Below, piece by piece: positions 37,419-46,226 of a DNA stretch of 64,000 bases. The stretch is from Nitrospinota bacterium. GTDB lineage: Bacteria > Nitrospinota_A > UBA7883 > JACRGQ01. The translations under genes were made by a program, and so were the position numbers. The DNA is taken from assembly GCA_029881495.1 (NCBI GenBank), contig JAOUMJ010000002.1, positions 128,087 to 192,086 of the forward strand, written 5' to 3'. Position 1 is the stretch's first letter; each line of letters opens with the position of its first letter. The notes under the pieces were generated by a model. It was not told where the DNA came from and searched no databases. It saw only the letters and a list, made by a program, of their open reading frames with translations.

Positions 37419-37454
37419 ATTAATTTTAAAAACGTGAAAGAGGAGGTTACTCGA

Positions 37455-38129
37455 GTGAACAGAATGATTGTTTTGTGCTGTCTCATGCTGGCAGTAATGT
37501 TCGGTACGTCAGCAATGGCGGCGGATGGAAAAGGCATCGTGGACAAGAACAAGTGTGGAAGCTGCCATAAAATGTCCGGCCCGGCTGTAAAGACCATCGC
37601 TGAAGTAATGAAAAGGAAAGCGCCGGATCTCTTTTATGCAGGTAGCAAGTTCAACAAGGATTGGCTGGTAGGATACCTCCAGAACCCGACCACTTTAAGG
37701 CCGGCTGGAACGGTTTACCTCAACAACATCACAACCGAAGGGGATACCGACAAGGTGAAAGGGGCGCCTGACAAATGCGCTTCCAAACTGAGCGCAGGCG
37801 ACGCAGCAGCAGCTGCCGACTACCTCATGACCCTCAAGGACAAGTCGATGAAGACCGGTGTTGCGAAGATCGGTGATTTTTCATCGGCAAGGGCGAAACT
37901 CCTTATGACAAAGGATAACGCCTGCAACGCGTGCCACGAACTTCCGAAAAAGGGGGGCGGTCTTTCCTGTCCGACATTCGACGGAATCGGCGCAAGGCTG
38001 AATCCCGACTGGATGTACAGCTTCATTCAGGACCCCACACACTGGGATCCGAGGGTATGGATGGCAAAAGGGACATTTGACGATGCCCAGTTGCAGTTGA
38101 TGGTCAATTACCTCTCCTCGCTTAAATAG
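37455..38129 (+). CDS. Periplasmic diheme cytochrome c
   Basis: A 224-residue protein. GTG 37455 is preferred over GTG 37434 because AGGAGG (37441-37446) lies 8 bases before it. The signal peptide ends near GTSAMAADGKG. Heme sites are C34-GSCH38 and C157-NACH161. The first domain shows AEVMKRKAPDLFYAGSKFNKDWLVGYLQNPTTLRPAG, a pattern of cytochromes of oxidase subunit II type. No membrane helix beyond the signal is seen, so it is soluble. It is the fourth cytochrome of the run. Confidence 0.83.
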   Translation: MNRMIVLCCLMLAVMFGTSAMAADGKGIVDKNKCGSCHKMSGPAVKTIAEVMKRKAPDLFYAGSKFNKDWLVGYLQNPTTLRPAGTVYLNNITTEGDTDKVKGAPDKCASKLSAGDAAAAADYLMTLKDKSMKTGVAKIGDFSSARAKLLMTKDNACNACHELPKKGGGLSCPTFDGIGARLNPDWMYSFIQDPTHWDPRVWMAKGTFDDAQLQLMVNYLSSLK

Positions 38130-38147
38130 AAAGGGGAAATAGAAGAG

Positions 38148-38531
38148 ATGAATAGAATGGATATTTCAAGGAAATTGGTTATTGGATTTCTTTTTGCTGC
38201 TTCCCTTTTCGCCATGTCGGCTATGAAGGCAGAGGCGGCGGAAAAAGCGGTTGACAACTACAACCTCCATTGCGTGCAGTGCCACGGTTCTGCCGGAACG
38301 GGGAAGGGGATCAACGCTCCGTTTCTCGCAGTTCAGCCGAGAAACCACACAAGTGATAAGGATATGAGTTCCTTGACTGACAGCAACGTATTCAAGGCTA
38401 TCAAGGAAGGCGGAATCGCAGTCGGTAAATCGACCCAGATGCCACCGTTCGGAGGCGTTTTGACCGATGCTGAGATCAATGATCTTGTAAAGCATCTGCG
38501 CGCCATGTGCAAATGCAAAGGACCAGCTTAA
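38148..38531 (+). CDS. Small periplasmic monoheme cytochrome c
   Basis: A 127-residue class I cytochrome c with signal peptide (to about residue 27, FAMSAMKAEA), heme site C42-VQCH46 in HCVQCHGSAGTGKGINAPFL, and axial Met in STQMPPFGGVLTDAEINDLVKHL. It is the last gene before a strong terminator, closing the oxidase operon that begins with the 40-residue peptide. It is probably the mobile carrier of the set. Confidence 0.87.
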   Translation: MNRMDISRKLVIGFLFAASLFAMSAMKAEAAEKAVDNYNLHCVQCHGSAGTGKGINAPFLAVQPRNHTSDKDMSSLTDSNVFKAIKEGGIAVGKSTQMPPFGGVLTDAEINDLVKHLRAMCKCKGPA

Positions 38532-38595
38532 TTTAACTGAACGGTTTTTATTTGCCGGATTAATCTGGTAAAATTCGAGCTAGTGTTTGGTTTGT

Positions 38596-38625
38596 GGCTC
38601 CGCCGGAAGGCGGAGCCTCTTTTTA
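38596..38625 (+). terminator. Rho-independent terminator of the oxidase/cytochrome operon
   Basis: A perfect 9-base stem GGCTCCGCC/GGCGGAGCC with GGAA loop (38596-38617) is followed by TCTTTTTAT. It stands 65 bases after the last cytochrome gene. Confidence 0.9.
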
Positions 38626-38691
38626 TAATCAACCAGTGCAAAATATCGGCATTGCCTGCTCCTATTGATGCATTTTCCAGGAGGAACGCAT

Positions 38692-39270
38692 ATGACAAAC
38701 GAGATAACAAAAACCGTTAAAATCAAAGTTTCAACACTCTCCTACATTCTGGCAATATTAGTTCCCCTTGTTTTCAGTCTTTCAAACGCAAATGCCGCGA
38801 AATTATCGGATCACTTTGCGATGAATATTGATCCCTATTCGGAAAAGATGGTAGGCAAGGATGTGACAAAGAGCGTGACGGAGTTCTTTCACGCCGCAGA
38901 AAAGGCTATCGAATCGGAGGATATCGAATCCTTGATGGGGTTGTATTCAGACAACTACAAGAACGGCGAGCACGACAAGGCCTCCGTTAAAAAAATCTGG
39001 CAAAGGATTTTCGGTAGGTTCAACAGCATGGCGACTCTTCACAATATGCGCTTTATCACGACCTCTCCAGAAAGTGAAACCATGATTATCAGGTGTAGCG
39101 GGCTTCTCGTTGGCGTTCCGGAAGGTGAAAAAAACAGAATGACGATAGACAACTGGACTGACGCCGACCATATACTCGTGATGGAAAAAGGGAAATGGAA
39201 ACTTATCGGTACAGCCGGCAAAAGCAATGAAAGACTATGGTTTGACAAGCCGATGCACCCGCTCTTTTAG
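38692..39270 (+). CDS. Exported NTF2-like accessory protein
   Basis: A 192-residue protein. ATG 38692 follows a strong AGGAGG. A signal or anchor helix (about 14-34, SYILAILVPLVFSLSNANAA) leads to a compact alpha/beta domain with VTEFFHAAEKAIESEDIESLMGLYSDNYKN and ILVMEKGKWKLIGTAG, the typical start helices and final strand of NTF2/SnoaL-like folds. It lies between the oxidase operon terminator and the fused cytochrome b/c gene. Function is unknown. Two other NTF2-like exported proteins sit next to b/c modules in this window, which suggests an assembly or stabilising role. Confidence 0.6.
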   Translation: MTNEITKTVKIKVSTLSYILAILVPLVFSLSNANAAKLSDHFAMNIDPYSEKMVGKDVTKSVTEFFHAAEKAIESEDIESLMGLYSDNYKNGEHDKASVKKIWQRIFGRFNSMATLHNMRFITTSPESETMIIRCSGLLVGVPEGEKNRMTIDNWTDADHILVMEKGKWKLIGTAGKSNERLWFDKPMHPLF

Positions 39271-39419
39271 CCCGAAACAGGTACCCCAATACAGTTTATG
39301 GAACTAAAAATATAATTTATTTGCACGGTATTGTTTCAATCTGCTCTAATTAGAAGACCGAATGGACTTCCTCATAAGAATCATGGTCAAAAAGAATTAT
39401 TGCAAATGGAGAAAGCAAC

Positions 39420-40568
39420 TTGACGAAACAAATATTTGACTTGAACAAAAAGGAACTATGGGAAAGCGTTAAACCAAAAAAAATGACCTTCCGCCACTAC
39501 TTTGGCGGATTCGCACTTCTCCTCCTCATATCACAGCTGGTTACAGGGCTTTATATGATCTTCTATTACGAGCCATCGCTTCGTGAGACCTATAAAACGG
39601 TACAGTATTTCGACAATGTCGCCTTCCTCGGAGCCCTTACGAGGAACATTCATCGTTATGGAGCCTTTTTCCTGACATTGGCGGTAGCTATACACCTTTG
39701 GCGCGGGTACATGAGGCGCGACTATCAGGGGGGGAGGAAATGGAACTGGATAACAGGCGTTTTGCTGAGTCTTATAATAGTGGCGTTTCTCATTAGCGGA
39801 ACGATATTGCCCTGGGAATGGAAGGGCTACTGGATGATGGAGATGTTCAATAACTGGCTCAAGACTATCCCTATCTTCGGCACGACTTTCTACGATTTTT
39901 TCATGCAGAGCTATACCCCGACGCGTAACTTTGTAATTCACGATATCGTTCTCCCGTTACTGACCTATATCCTCCTGCAGATCCACTGCCTTTCCAGACT
40001 ACGAAAGAGAGGATACGGAGATTTCTTTTTACGACAAACGGTTGCGACGATCCCGCTGATTATAGCGATAATCGCGTACAGCGTTGCGTTTCCGGTTCCA
40101 ACAGAGGATCCGGAAATGATCCCTTTTCCGATGGATGGACAGTACATACCTGCTCCTGAATGGTTTTTCGTCACTTTCCTTTTGCCGTACTGGTATTTCC
40201 CTCCGCGCGAATGGTCGCTCTATCTGTTTTGGGTCCCATTTATCATCCTTGTAGTATTCTTCCTTCTGCCGTATCTGAATAAAAGGAAGAAAAAGGATGA
40301 GCTGGAGAAAATTCCCGAAAAGAGAAGGATATGGATGGGGAAAGCCTACACTTGGGCCGGCATTATTGGGGGAGCGCTATTTGTATTTACGTTGCTTTGG
40401 GGGAGCGTCGATTCCCCCTGGATGGGGTGTAACAGCTGCCACAATGTTTCCATGGGGGACAGGATGGGAATACCCCCTGTAACCTATAAGGATGTGGAGC
40501 GAAACCCGCTTCTTCTTGATAACCGCTGGATGATGAGGCACTGGTATGAACCGCAAGTTGTTTGGTAA
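39420..40568 (+). CDS. Fused cytochrome b / subunit IV / monoheme cytochrome c protein
   Basis: A 382-residue protein starting at TTG 39420. Residues about 25-200 form a cytochrome b core of four helices with His pairs in RNIHRYGAFFLTLAVAIHLWRG and NFVIHDIVLPLLTYILLQIHCL. Residues about 210-300 are subunit IV-like with PAPEWFFVTFLLPYWYFPP, a variant of the PEWY quinol-site motif. A last helix and C337-NSCH341 add heme c near the C-terminus. The end reads MRHWYEPQVVW, almost the same as in the split module near 63 kb. No Rieske gene is in the window. It likely oxidises menaquinol and hands electrons to cytochrome c. Confidence 0.85.
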   Translation: MTKQIFDLNKKELWESVKPKKMTFRHYFGGFALLLLISQLVTGLYMIFYYEPSLRETYKTVQYFDNVAFLGALTRNIHRYGAFFLTLAVAIHLWRGYMRRDYQGGRKWNWITGVLLSLIIVAFLISGTILPWEWKGYWMMEMFNNWLKTIPIFGTTFYDFFMQSYTPTRNFVIHDIVLPLLTYILLQIHCLSRLRKRGYGDFFLRQTVATIPLIIAIIAYSVAFPVPTEDPEMIPFPMDGQYIPAPEWFFVTFLLPYWYFPPREWSLYLFWVPFIILVVFFLLPYLNKRKKKDELEKIPEKRRIWMGKAYTWAGIIGGALFVFTLLWGSVDSPWMGCNSCHNVSMGDRMGIPPVTYKDVERNPLLLDNRWMMRHWYEPQVVW

Positions 40569-41169
40569 TACTCATATGATAAAGAAAGCGCTACTTGTTA
40601 TTGCCCTGCTGACTTTGAATTCCTGCTCCGAATCAATTCCCGGGAATCCTGAGAAGGTGGCGGAAAACTATGTGGAAGCCATCCGGGCAGATGATTTCGC
40701 GCAGATTTACGAATTAAACTTCCTTACGGTGCGGCAGAAAAGACTGTTGCTTAGGGAAGAGAGTGACGCCGGTCAGAAGCTCCTGGAAGAGAACTTCAAA
40801 AAACATAAAGGGGATTATGAATCGGTCGATGTGAAATTGACCGATAGAGGTATCTGGCATGAGAAATCATACTTCCCCAAGTCAGCCAAGGTCACTTTCG
40901 GAAAGGCAAGTTATCCAAAAGCGGCCGCGGATGACCCGGTAAATGCCGAATACGAAAAGGCTCAGAACGTTTATGTGAAAATAAAGAGTGTATACAGTTC
41001 CCCTGAAGAAGCTCCAGTTTATGATGATAAAAAGATAAAAGAAGTTTCTTTCGACTGTTTCCTGAAAAAAGTGCGGAAAGAAGGGAACGTTCGCATATAT
41101 TCCCATGACGAGCAGTGGTTCGTTGCCGACATTGTCCCTGATGTTTCAACAGCAATATATTTCGAATAG
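40546..41169 (+). CDS. NTF2/DUF4878-like lipoprotein
   Basis: A 207-residue protein with the lipobox LTLNSC after a short signal. Two starts are possible: ATG 40546, with GAGG 7 bases before it inside the cytochrome gene (23-base overlap), and ATG 40576, which gives a tidier signal peptide but has no clear ribosome site. The mature part opens VAENYVEAIRADDFAQIYEL, as in NTF2-like accessory lipoproteins, and ends in a strand (EQWFVADIVPDVSTAIYF). It is coupled to the cytochrome b/c gene. Function is unknown, perhaps a chaperone of the complex. Confidence 0.65.
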   Translation: MNRKLFGNTHMIKKALLVIALLTLNSCSESIPGNPEKVAENYVEAIRADDFAQIYELNFLTVRQKRLLLREESDAGQKLLEENFKKHKGDYESVDVKLTDRGIWHEKSYFPKSAKVTFGKASYPKAAADDPVNAEYEKAQNVYVKIKSVYSSPEEAPVYDDKKIKEVSFDCFLKKVRKEGNVRIYSHDEQWFVADIVPDVSTAIYFE

Positions 41170-41181
41170 ATTTCCAGAAGC

Positions 41182-41203
41182 GATGTAACAGATGTGATAC
41201 ATC
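41182..41203. promoter_or_regulatory. Candidate operator, copy 1 (GATGTA...TACATC dyad)
   Basis: GATGTAACAGATGTGATAC is followed by ATC, giving a 22-base dyad with nine of eleven base pairs matched. The same 19-base sequence, with one change, recurs at 41417. The repeat and dyad symmetry indicate a dimeric regulator. The half-site GTAWCA matches no family I can name with confidence. Confidence 0.55.
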
Positions 41204-41416
41204 GCATAAAATCCCAGCCTCATTCCGTGCAAATATTACAAAACGATTAAACGAAATGTACGATATGGCAGGAAGAATATCTAAATACAACGGTTATCTC
41301 TTGTTTTACAACTAAATATCCAGTTCATGCAAAAAATGACAAAAAATGTCACTACGCAGATATCCTGATGTTAAAAACGATATTCATTGGCGAATAGTTA
41401 CAATATCTGGAGAGTG

Positions 41417-41438
41417 GATGTAACATATGTGATACGGT
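41417..41438. promoter_or_regulatory. Candidate operator, copy 2
   Basis: GATGTAACATATGTGATAC at 41417-41435 differs from copy 1 in one of 19 bases. The outer arm is lost here, but the core GTAACA-N-AT-N-TGATAC is kept. It lies 134 bases before the cytochrome c start, 235 bases after copy 1. Confidence 0.55.
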
Positions 41439-41568
41439 AGCAGGTATCTAAGGATTACCCCTCTTTTTCTCCAGATTAGGCATGTAGGTTGCTTTGTATA
41501 AGCCTCAATGGGGAGTTTTTTCCAGATAGTTTTTATTAAATTTTTTTTATTTATTGGGAGGATAGTTA

Positions 41569-42684
41569 ATGAGGAAAGTCACGAAACTTGTTTTCTTGAT
41601 GTTTCTGGCTCTTTCCGTAGGTGCGCTTGTCGCAACCGATGCGGATGCCAGGGAGAAGAAATCAGCGGCTGATTTGGAAAAGGCCAAAAAAGAGGGTGAT
41701 GCCTCTCAGGCTGAAGCCGACAAAGCCCGCGAATCATTCGGTCGCGAAGCAGACGAGTACAATATTGAGTCTTTCGAGACCAAGACCGACAAGAAGGGTT
41801 CCAGTGCGTCAACATACGGCGTTGCCGGGTTCGACTATCTTACAGGTGTAGGTAAAGTTGCATCTGACCCTGACAAAATCGGCGCAGATCTTCCAGCTGC
41901 TCTCGGCGGCGGAAAGCTCAAAGCAAAGCTAGACACACCTTTGAAAAAAATGATGTCAAAGCGCTTTAAGAACAAATGGACTGGCCAGCTTGGCGACACT
42001 GAATCTGGTCTTACAGAGAAATCAGGTGTTACCGAGGTTTGGTTCCGATCTGACAGCTCTTCCGAGCTTGGTGCAGGTTACAACGACTGGGTTAACCAGT
42101 GGAACGACATCACAAGGCCTAATACCAACGGTGTAACACTTGTTGCGGGTGCAGACCCGGATCAGGGCGCTCACTGGTTCTCGGTATACTGCGTCCATTG
42201 CCATGGCTGGACCGGTAAAGGTGACGGCCCAACGGCTGCTCCTCTTGATCCCCGCCCAAGGAACCTGACAAACGGTAAATACTCAAACTTCATTTCTAAC
42301 GTAGATATGTTCCAGGTAATCAAAGGCGGCGGCGCTGCAAGGAACCTTTCGGAAGCTATGCCTCCTTGGGGTAACATCATGCAGGATCAGGATATTTGGA
42401 ACACAGTTGCATTTATCAGGTCCCTTGCTGATAAACCTGCATTTGCTCCGGATCCAAGCGACGTAACAGCCGCTAACGCAAAGGACAGCGATGAGTTCAA
42501 GGAAATGAACGAAATGCTCGAACTTGCCGGCGCAATGGCTGGACGCGGTGGCGCAATGAAAGGTGGATACGACTCAATCGGTGGCGGACGCTTCTCTTCA
42601 AAGAAAGTCGGTATCGGCGGTGTTAAAACCTCCGGTCACGGCGGCGGTACTGCAAACACTGGTGACTGGGCTCTCGACAAGTAA
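41569..42684 (+). CDS. Large monoheme cytochrome c, probably abundant
   Basis: A 371-residue periplasmic protein: signal peptide to about residue 27 (ATDADA), a Lys/Glu/Ala-rich helical segment (about 28-62), an unknown middle domain (about 75-195), and a class I cytochrome c domain with C208-VHCH212 and axial Met in LSEAMPPWGNIMQDQ (about 195-290). The C-terminal 70 residues are Gly-rich and low complexity. Codon choice is clearly biased to a preferred set, and its own regulatory region and strong terminator surround it, so high single-gene expression is inferred. It may be the main periplasmic electron carrier. Confidence 0.83.
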   Translation: MRKVTKLVFLMFLALSVGALVATDADAREKKSAADLEKAKKEGDASQAEADKARESFGREADEYNIESFETKTDKKGSSASTYGVAGFDYLTGVGKVASDPDKIGADLPAALGGGKLKAKLDTPLKKMMSKRFKNKWTGQLGDTESGLTEKSGVTEVWFRSDSSSELGAGYNDWVNQWNDITRPNTNGVTLVAGADPDQGAHWFSVYCVHCHGWTGKGDGPTAAPLDPRPRNLTNGKYSNFISNVDMFQVIKGGGAARNLSEAMPPWGNIMQDQDIWNTVAFIRSLADKPAFAPDPSDVTAANAKDSDEFKEMNEMLELAGAMAGRGGAMKGGYDSIGGGRFSSKKVGIGGVKTSGHGGGTANTGDWALDK

Positions 42685-42710
42685 TTTAGCCCAATCTAAG
42701 CTTCAGATAT

Positions 42711-42744
42711 GGCTCCCCCTCTTAAGAGGGGGGGCCTTTTTTTT
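42711..42744 (+). terminator. Strong rho-independent terminator
   Basis: GGCTCCCCCTCTT and AAGAGGGGGGGCC form an almost perfect stem at 42711-42736, followed by eight T. It stands 27 bases after the cytochrome c stop. Confidence 0.92.
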
Positions 42745-42899
42745 GCTCAAATCACGGTTTTCCCCTGTTTGGTCAGATTTTTGCTTATTTTTAACACCTA
42801 TCTTGCAATTGTGTATCAACTGTTAGACAATGGTGCACTCTCAATTAGGGTAGGGGTTCAAATACTTGGTAGATTTTAAAAAGGGTAGGATGTTGAGTA

Positions 42900-43847
42900 A
42901 TGATTGAAGTAGAAAAGCTAACAAAAACCTACGGCGAGGCGCGGGGGATAAACGATGTCTCCTTTAATGTCGAAAAGGGTGAGATTGTCGGCTTTCTTGG
43001 ACCAAACGGAGCCGGGAAGACAACGACAATGCGAATCCTTACATGTTTTATGCCTGCCACAAGCGGTACGGCCCGCATTGCGGGTTACGATGTTTTCGAG
43101 GACTCCCTGAGCGTAAGGCGGAAGATAGGGTATCTGCCGGAAACGGTTCCTCTCTACACGGACATGCAGGTGCCCGACTACCTCCGGTTTGTCGCCGGTT
43201 TGAAGGGGATTCCCTGGAAAAGCATAAGTATGCGCGTTGCTGAGGTAATGGAGCAGGTAGGATTAACCCATATGGCTCACAAATTCATCGGTGAGCTTTC
43301 CAAGGGGTATCGGCAGAGGGTAGGCCTGGCACAGGCGCTTCTGAACGACCCGGAAGTGCTGATACTCGATGAGCCGACCATTGGCCTTGATCCAAGGCAG
43401 ATCATTGAAATCCGTTCACTGATAGGTGAACTGGGTAAACAGAGGACGATCATATTAAGCAGTCATATTCTCCCCGAGGTTAGCATGCTTTGCCAGAGGG
43501 TTATTATCATAGATGAAGGTCGCATCAAGGCGATGGATACGCCGGACAACCTGACATCACAGATGCACGCGGCAACAAGGGTGCAGACGAGGATTGCCGG
43601 TCCGCAAGAGAAAGTATTGGACGCCCTCAGGAAGCTGGGAGGCGTAAAGGTTGCCCAAATGTTAAGCGGAGGACCGGGAATAACCAACAACTATGTTGTC
43701 GAATTCAATAACGGCTTCGAGGGGGCCCATCTGATTGCAAAGCTGACAGCCGAGCAGAAGTGGGATCTCTACGAGCTTTCACCAATGAAAATGAGCCTTG
43801 AGGATATATTCATCCATATAGTCACTGAAGAAGGGGGGAAGCAGTGA
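42900..43847 (+). CDS. ABC transporter ATPase, GldA/NatA type
   Basis: A 315-residue ABC-2-type ATPase. P-loop GPNGAGKTTTMRIL, signature LSKGYRQRVGLAQALL, Walker B VLILDEPTIGLD and switch His in ILSSHILPE are all intact. The C-terminal extension (about 225-315) is typical for ABC-2 exporters. It is followed by a GldF-like permease (4-base overlap), a GldG-like protein and a DUF4340 protein. This four-gene set is found in many phyla and is best known from Bacteroidota gliding loci. The substrate is unknown. Confidence 0.88.
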   Translation: MIEVEKLTKTYGEARGINDVSFNVEKGEIVGFLGPNGAGKTTTMRILTCFMPATSGTARIAGYDVFEDSLSVRRKIGYLPETVPLYTDMQVPDYLRFVAGLKGIPWKSISMRVAEVMEQVGLTHMAHKFIGELSKGYRQRVGLAQALLNDPEVLILDEPTIGLDPRQIIEIRSLIGELGKQRTIILSSHILPEVSMLCQRVIIIDEGRIKAMDTPDNLTSQMHAATRVQTRIAGPQEKVLDALRKLGGVKVAQMLSGGPGITNNYVVEFNNGFEGAHLIAKLTAEQKWDLYELSPMKMSLEDIFIHIVTEEGGKQ

Positions 43848-44623
43848 GAAACTTCTTTTTCATACTCATGAAGGAGATCAGATCGTATTTCAATTCTCCG
43901 ATAGCCTTTGTGGTGATCACCATTTTTTCGATACTCACAGGGTACTACTTCTACAACATTTTCGCGTCATTCAGCACATTGAGTTTTCAGGCGCAGACAG
44001 ATCCGATGGTGGCAAATCAGTATGGGGCGCTGAACGTAACGGAATTTGTTATCCGGCCGTTCATCGGCACATTGAGCGGGGTCATGCTGATCATGTTGCC
44101 GATGCTTACCATGCGTGTTTTCTCGGAGGAGAAAAAGGCGGGAACGATTGAGCTACTCCTCACATTCCCGGTGAAGGATATTGAGGCGATAATGGGGAAA
44201 TTCATGGGTTGCATGGGGATCTTCATGATAATGCTGGTTCTTTCATTCCCAAGCATTTTGCTGGTCGAGTTCTTTGGTGATCCGGAATGGGGTGTGATAA
44301 TCACCGGGTATATCGGTCTTATACTGATGGGTTCGGCTTTCATTTCCCTTGGCGTTTTCATGTCTACTCTCACGGAAAACCAGATAATCGCCGCTGTGCT
44401 TACATTCTCGGCGCTGATGATCTTCTACGTGGTCAGTTATTCGACCAGCCTGGTTGGCGAGAGCTTGAGCAGAATACTTGAGTACCTGTCGTTCAATTAC
44501 CACATTGCGAATTTCGCAAAAGGGGTAATCGATACTTCAGACGTCGTCTACTATATCCTGTTCACCTTTTTCTTCCTTTTCCTCAGCATGCGTTCGCTTG
44601 AATCGAAAAGGTGGAGGGCATAA
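43844..44623 (+). CDS. ABC-2 permease, GldF-like
   Basis: A 259-residue permease with six membrane helices, starting at GTG 43844 with a 4-base overlap with the ATPase gene. The opening FILMKEIRSYFNSPIAFVVIT and MLTMRVFSEEKKAGTIELLLTFPV, the latter the ABC-2 cytoplasmic loop signature, mark the GldF/CcmB-like ABC-2 family. It is followed 2 bases later by the GldG-like gene. It forms the membrane part of the transporter with the upstream ATPase. Confidence 0.87.
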   Translation: MRNFFFILMKEIRSYFNSPIAFVVITIFSILTGYYFYNIFASFSTLSFQAQTDPMVANQYGALNVTEFVIRPFIGTLSGVMLIMLPMLTMRVFSEEKKAGTIELLLTFPVKDIEAIMGKFMGCMGIFMIMLVLSFPSILLVEFFGDPEWGVIITGYIGLILMGSAFISLGVFMSTLTENQIIAAVLTFSALMIFYVVSYSTSLVGESLSRILEYLSFNYHIANFAKGVIDTSDVVYYILFTFFFLFLSMRSLESKRWRA

Positions 44624-44625
44624 TC

Positions 44626-46197
44626 ATGAAAATACCGGCAGTACTGATACTTGGTTTACTTGGAATCGTATTTATAGCCACCGGGTTTGGAATTTACGCG
44701 ATAGGCGGAGCCATGAGCATTACAGCAGCCGGCCTTATCTGGGTCGGACTGATGCTTACGCTCTTTATCCTCTATGTCCGTTTCAATGAAGTAAAGAACA
44801 TCCTTGGCAGCAAGAGCACTAAATACGGCGCGAACATGGTTGTGATGGTTGCGGTTTTCGCGGCGGTGACGGTTTTTGCCGCGGTGCTGGGCGAGACGCA
44901 CAAGAAGAGGGTTGATCTTACAAAAACCGGAAGGTTCACTCTTTCCACACAAACCAAAAAGATACTTCAATCGCTGAGCACCCCTGTGAAGGCGGTTGCG
45001 TTTTACCGAAATGAATCGGGTTCTCAGCATGCGCAACAGAGGTTGAAGATGCGCGACATACTTGAGGAGTACGCAAGCATTTCAGACAATTTCACATTCA
45101 CCTTTATCGACCCGGACAGAAACCCGGGGCTTGCATCAAAATACGGGGTGTCCGAATACCGGATAACGCTCCTTATGTCAGGCGATAAACAGATAAAGAT
45201 AGGAAATGAGCAGGAGGAGAAGCTGACAAACGGACTCATCAAGCTTTTGAGAGAAAAGCGGAAGGTAGTCTATTTTGTAAAGGGCCACGGCGAAAAGGAT
45301 ATAAGCTCTCCCGGTAAGGAGGGGTACCGTGCCGCCGCGGAAGCGATTATCAATGACAATTATGAAGTGAAGGATATCATGCTTCTCAGGCAGGATGAGG
45401 TTCCGGATGACGCCTCTGTGGTCGTTATCGCAAGTCCTGACAGGGATATGGCGGAGCCTGAACTTGAAAAGCTGACGAGATATTACCAAAGAGGTGGCGC
45501 GATTCTCGCCGAGGTTGATCCCGGGCATCCGCCAGGATACAGGACATGGCTAGAGAGCTTTGGTTTCAAGCTCCAGACCGATGTAATTATCGACCAGCAG
45601 AGCCAGCTGTATGGCGCGAACCACCTTACACCTGTTGTTTATGCCTATCACATCAAACATCCACTCACCAAGGACTTCAAGCTCGCTTCGTATTTCCCGA
45701 TAGCGAATTCGGTATATATAGAGGAAGACCCGAAGCTCGGAAGGTATCAATTGGCTCTTACAGGCCCGAACTCATGGACAGAGACGGACAAGAACCAGCT
45801 TGAATCGGGACAGGCGGAATATGACGAGGACAGGGAGAAGCGCGGTCCTATACCGGTGATGTCCGTAGCCACATTTGCCGCAAAGGGGGAAGTGGATGAG
45901 GAAGGCAACACTAGGGACAAGTACGGCAAAATTATAGCGATCGGCGATTCCGATTTCGCGAATAACACGAACATCAATCTTGCCGGAAATGGCGACCTCT
46001 TTTTGAATACCATTAGCTGGCTGGCGGAAGAAGCCGACCTGATAGCAGTCCGCGCAAAGAAATCCACCATGACGCCGGTTGTGCTGACGGCCGCGCAGGG
46101 GAGGGCGATTTTCTGGATACCGACGATTATGGTCCCTTCGATCGTATTGATGGCCGGATTGGGTATATATAGCCGCAGACGATGGTTCAGGCAATGA
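44626..46197 (+). CDS. GldG-like ABC auxiliary protein (DUF4350/ABC_transp_aux)
   Basis: A 523-residue protein. ATG 44626 is preferred over ATG 44611, since GGAGGG (44612-44617) lies 8 bases before it. Three N-terminal helices (about 5-95) precede a large periplasmic region with FTLSTQTKKILQSLSTPVKAVAFYRNESGS and the glutamine-amidotransferase-like KVVYFVKGHGEKDISSP. A C-terminal helix ends the protein (IPTIMVPSIVLMAGLGIY). This is the GldG auxiliary subunit that accompanies GldA and GldF. Its exact role is unknown. Confidence 0.85.
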   Translation: MKIPAVLILGLLGIVFIATGFGIYAIGGAMSITAAGLIWVGLMLTLFILYVRFNEVKNILGSKSTKYGANMVVMVAVFAAVTVFAAVLGETHKKRVDLTKTGRFTLSTQTKKILQSLSTPVKAVAFYRNESGSQHAQQRLKMRDILEEYASISDNFTFTFIDPDRNPGLASKYGVSEYRITLLMSGDKQIKIGNEQEEKLTNGLIKLLREKRKVVYFVKGHGEKDISSPGKEGYRAAAEAIINDNYEVKDIMLLRQDEVPDDASVVVIASPDRDMAEPELEKLTRYYQRGGAILAEVDPGHPPGYRTWLESFGFKLQTDVIIDQQSQLYGANHLTPVVYAYHIKHPLTKDFKLASYFPIANSVYIEEDPKLGRYQLALTGPNSWTETDKNQLESGQAEYDEDREKRGPIPVMSVATFAAKGEVDEEGNTRDKYGKIIAIGDSDFANNTNINLAGNGDLFLNTISWLAEEADLIAVRAKKSTMTPVVLTAAQGRAIFWIPTIMVPSIVLMAGLGIYSRRRWFRQ

Positions 46198-46226
46198 GCG
46201 TCGATAAAGATGGGCGGTGCGGCTAA

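Larger units (their letters stand above)
41170..41568. other. Gene-free 399-base regulatory region before a cytochrome c gene
   Basis: No gene was found. It holds two copies of a 19-base dyad-like motif (41182-41200 and 41417-41435), a TGACA-A5-TGTCA dyad (41337-41351) and an AT-rich leader ending in a GGGAGG ribosome site just before ATG 41569. Confidence 0.55.

Noticed and set aside
42900-46197. Reading the ABC genes as nosF/nosY of the N2O system
   Set aside because: The permease is followed by GldG-like and DUF4340 genes, the hallmark of the Gld-type set, and nosD and nosL are absent; the genes are also 13 kb from the NosZ-like gene.
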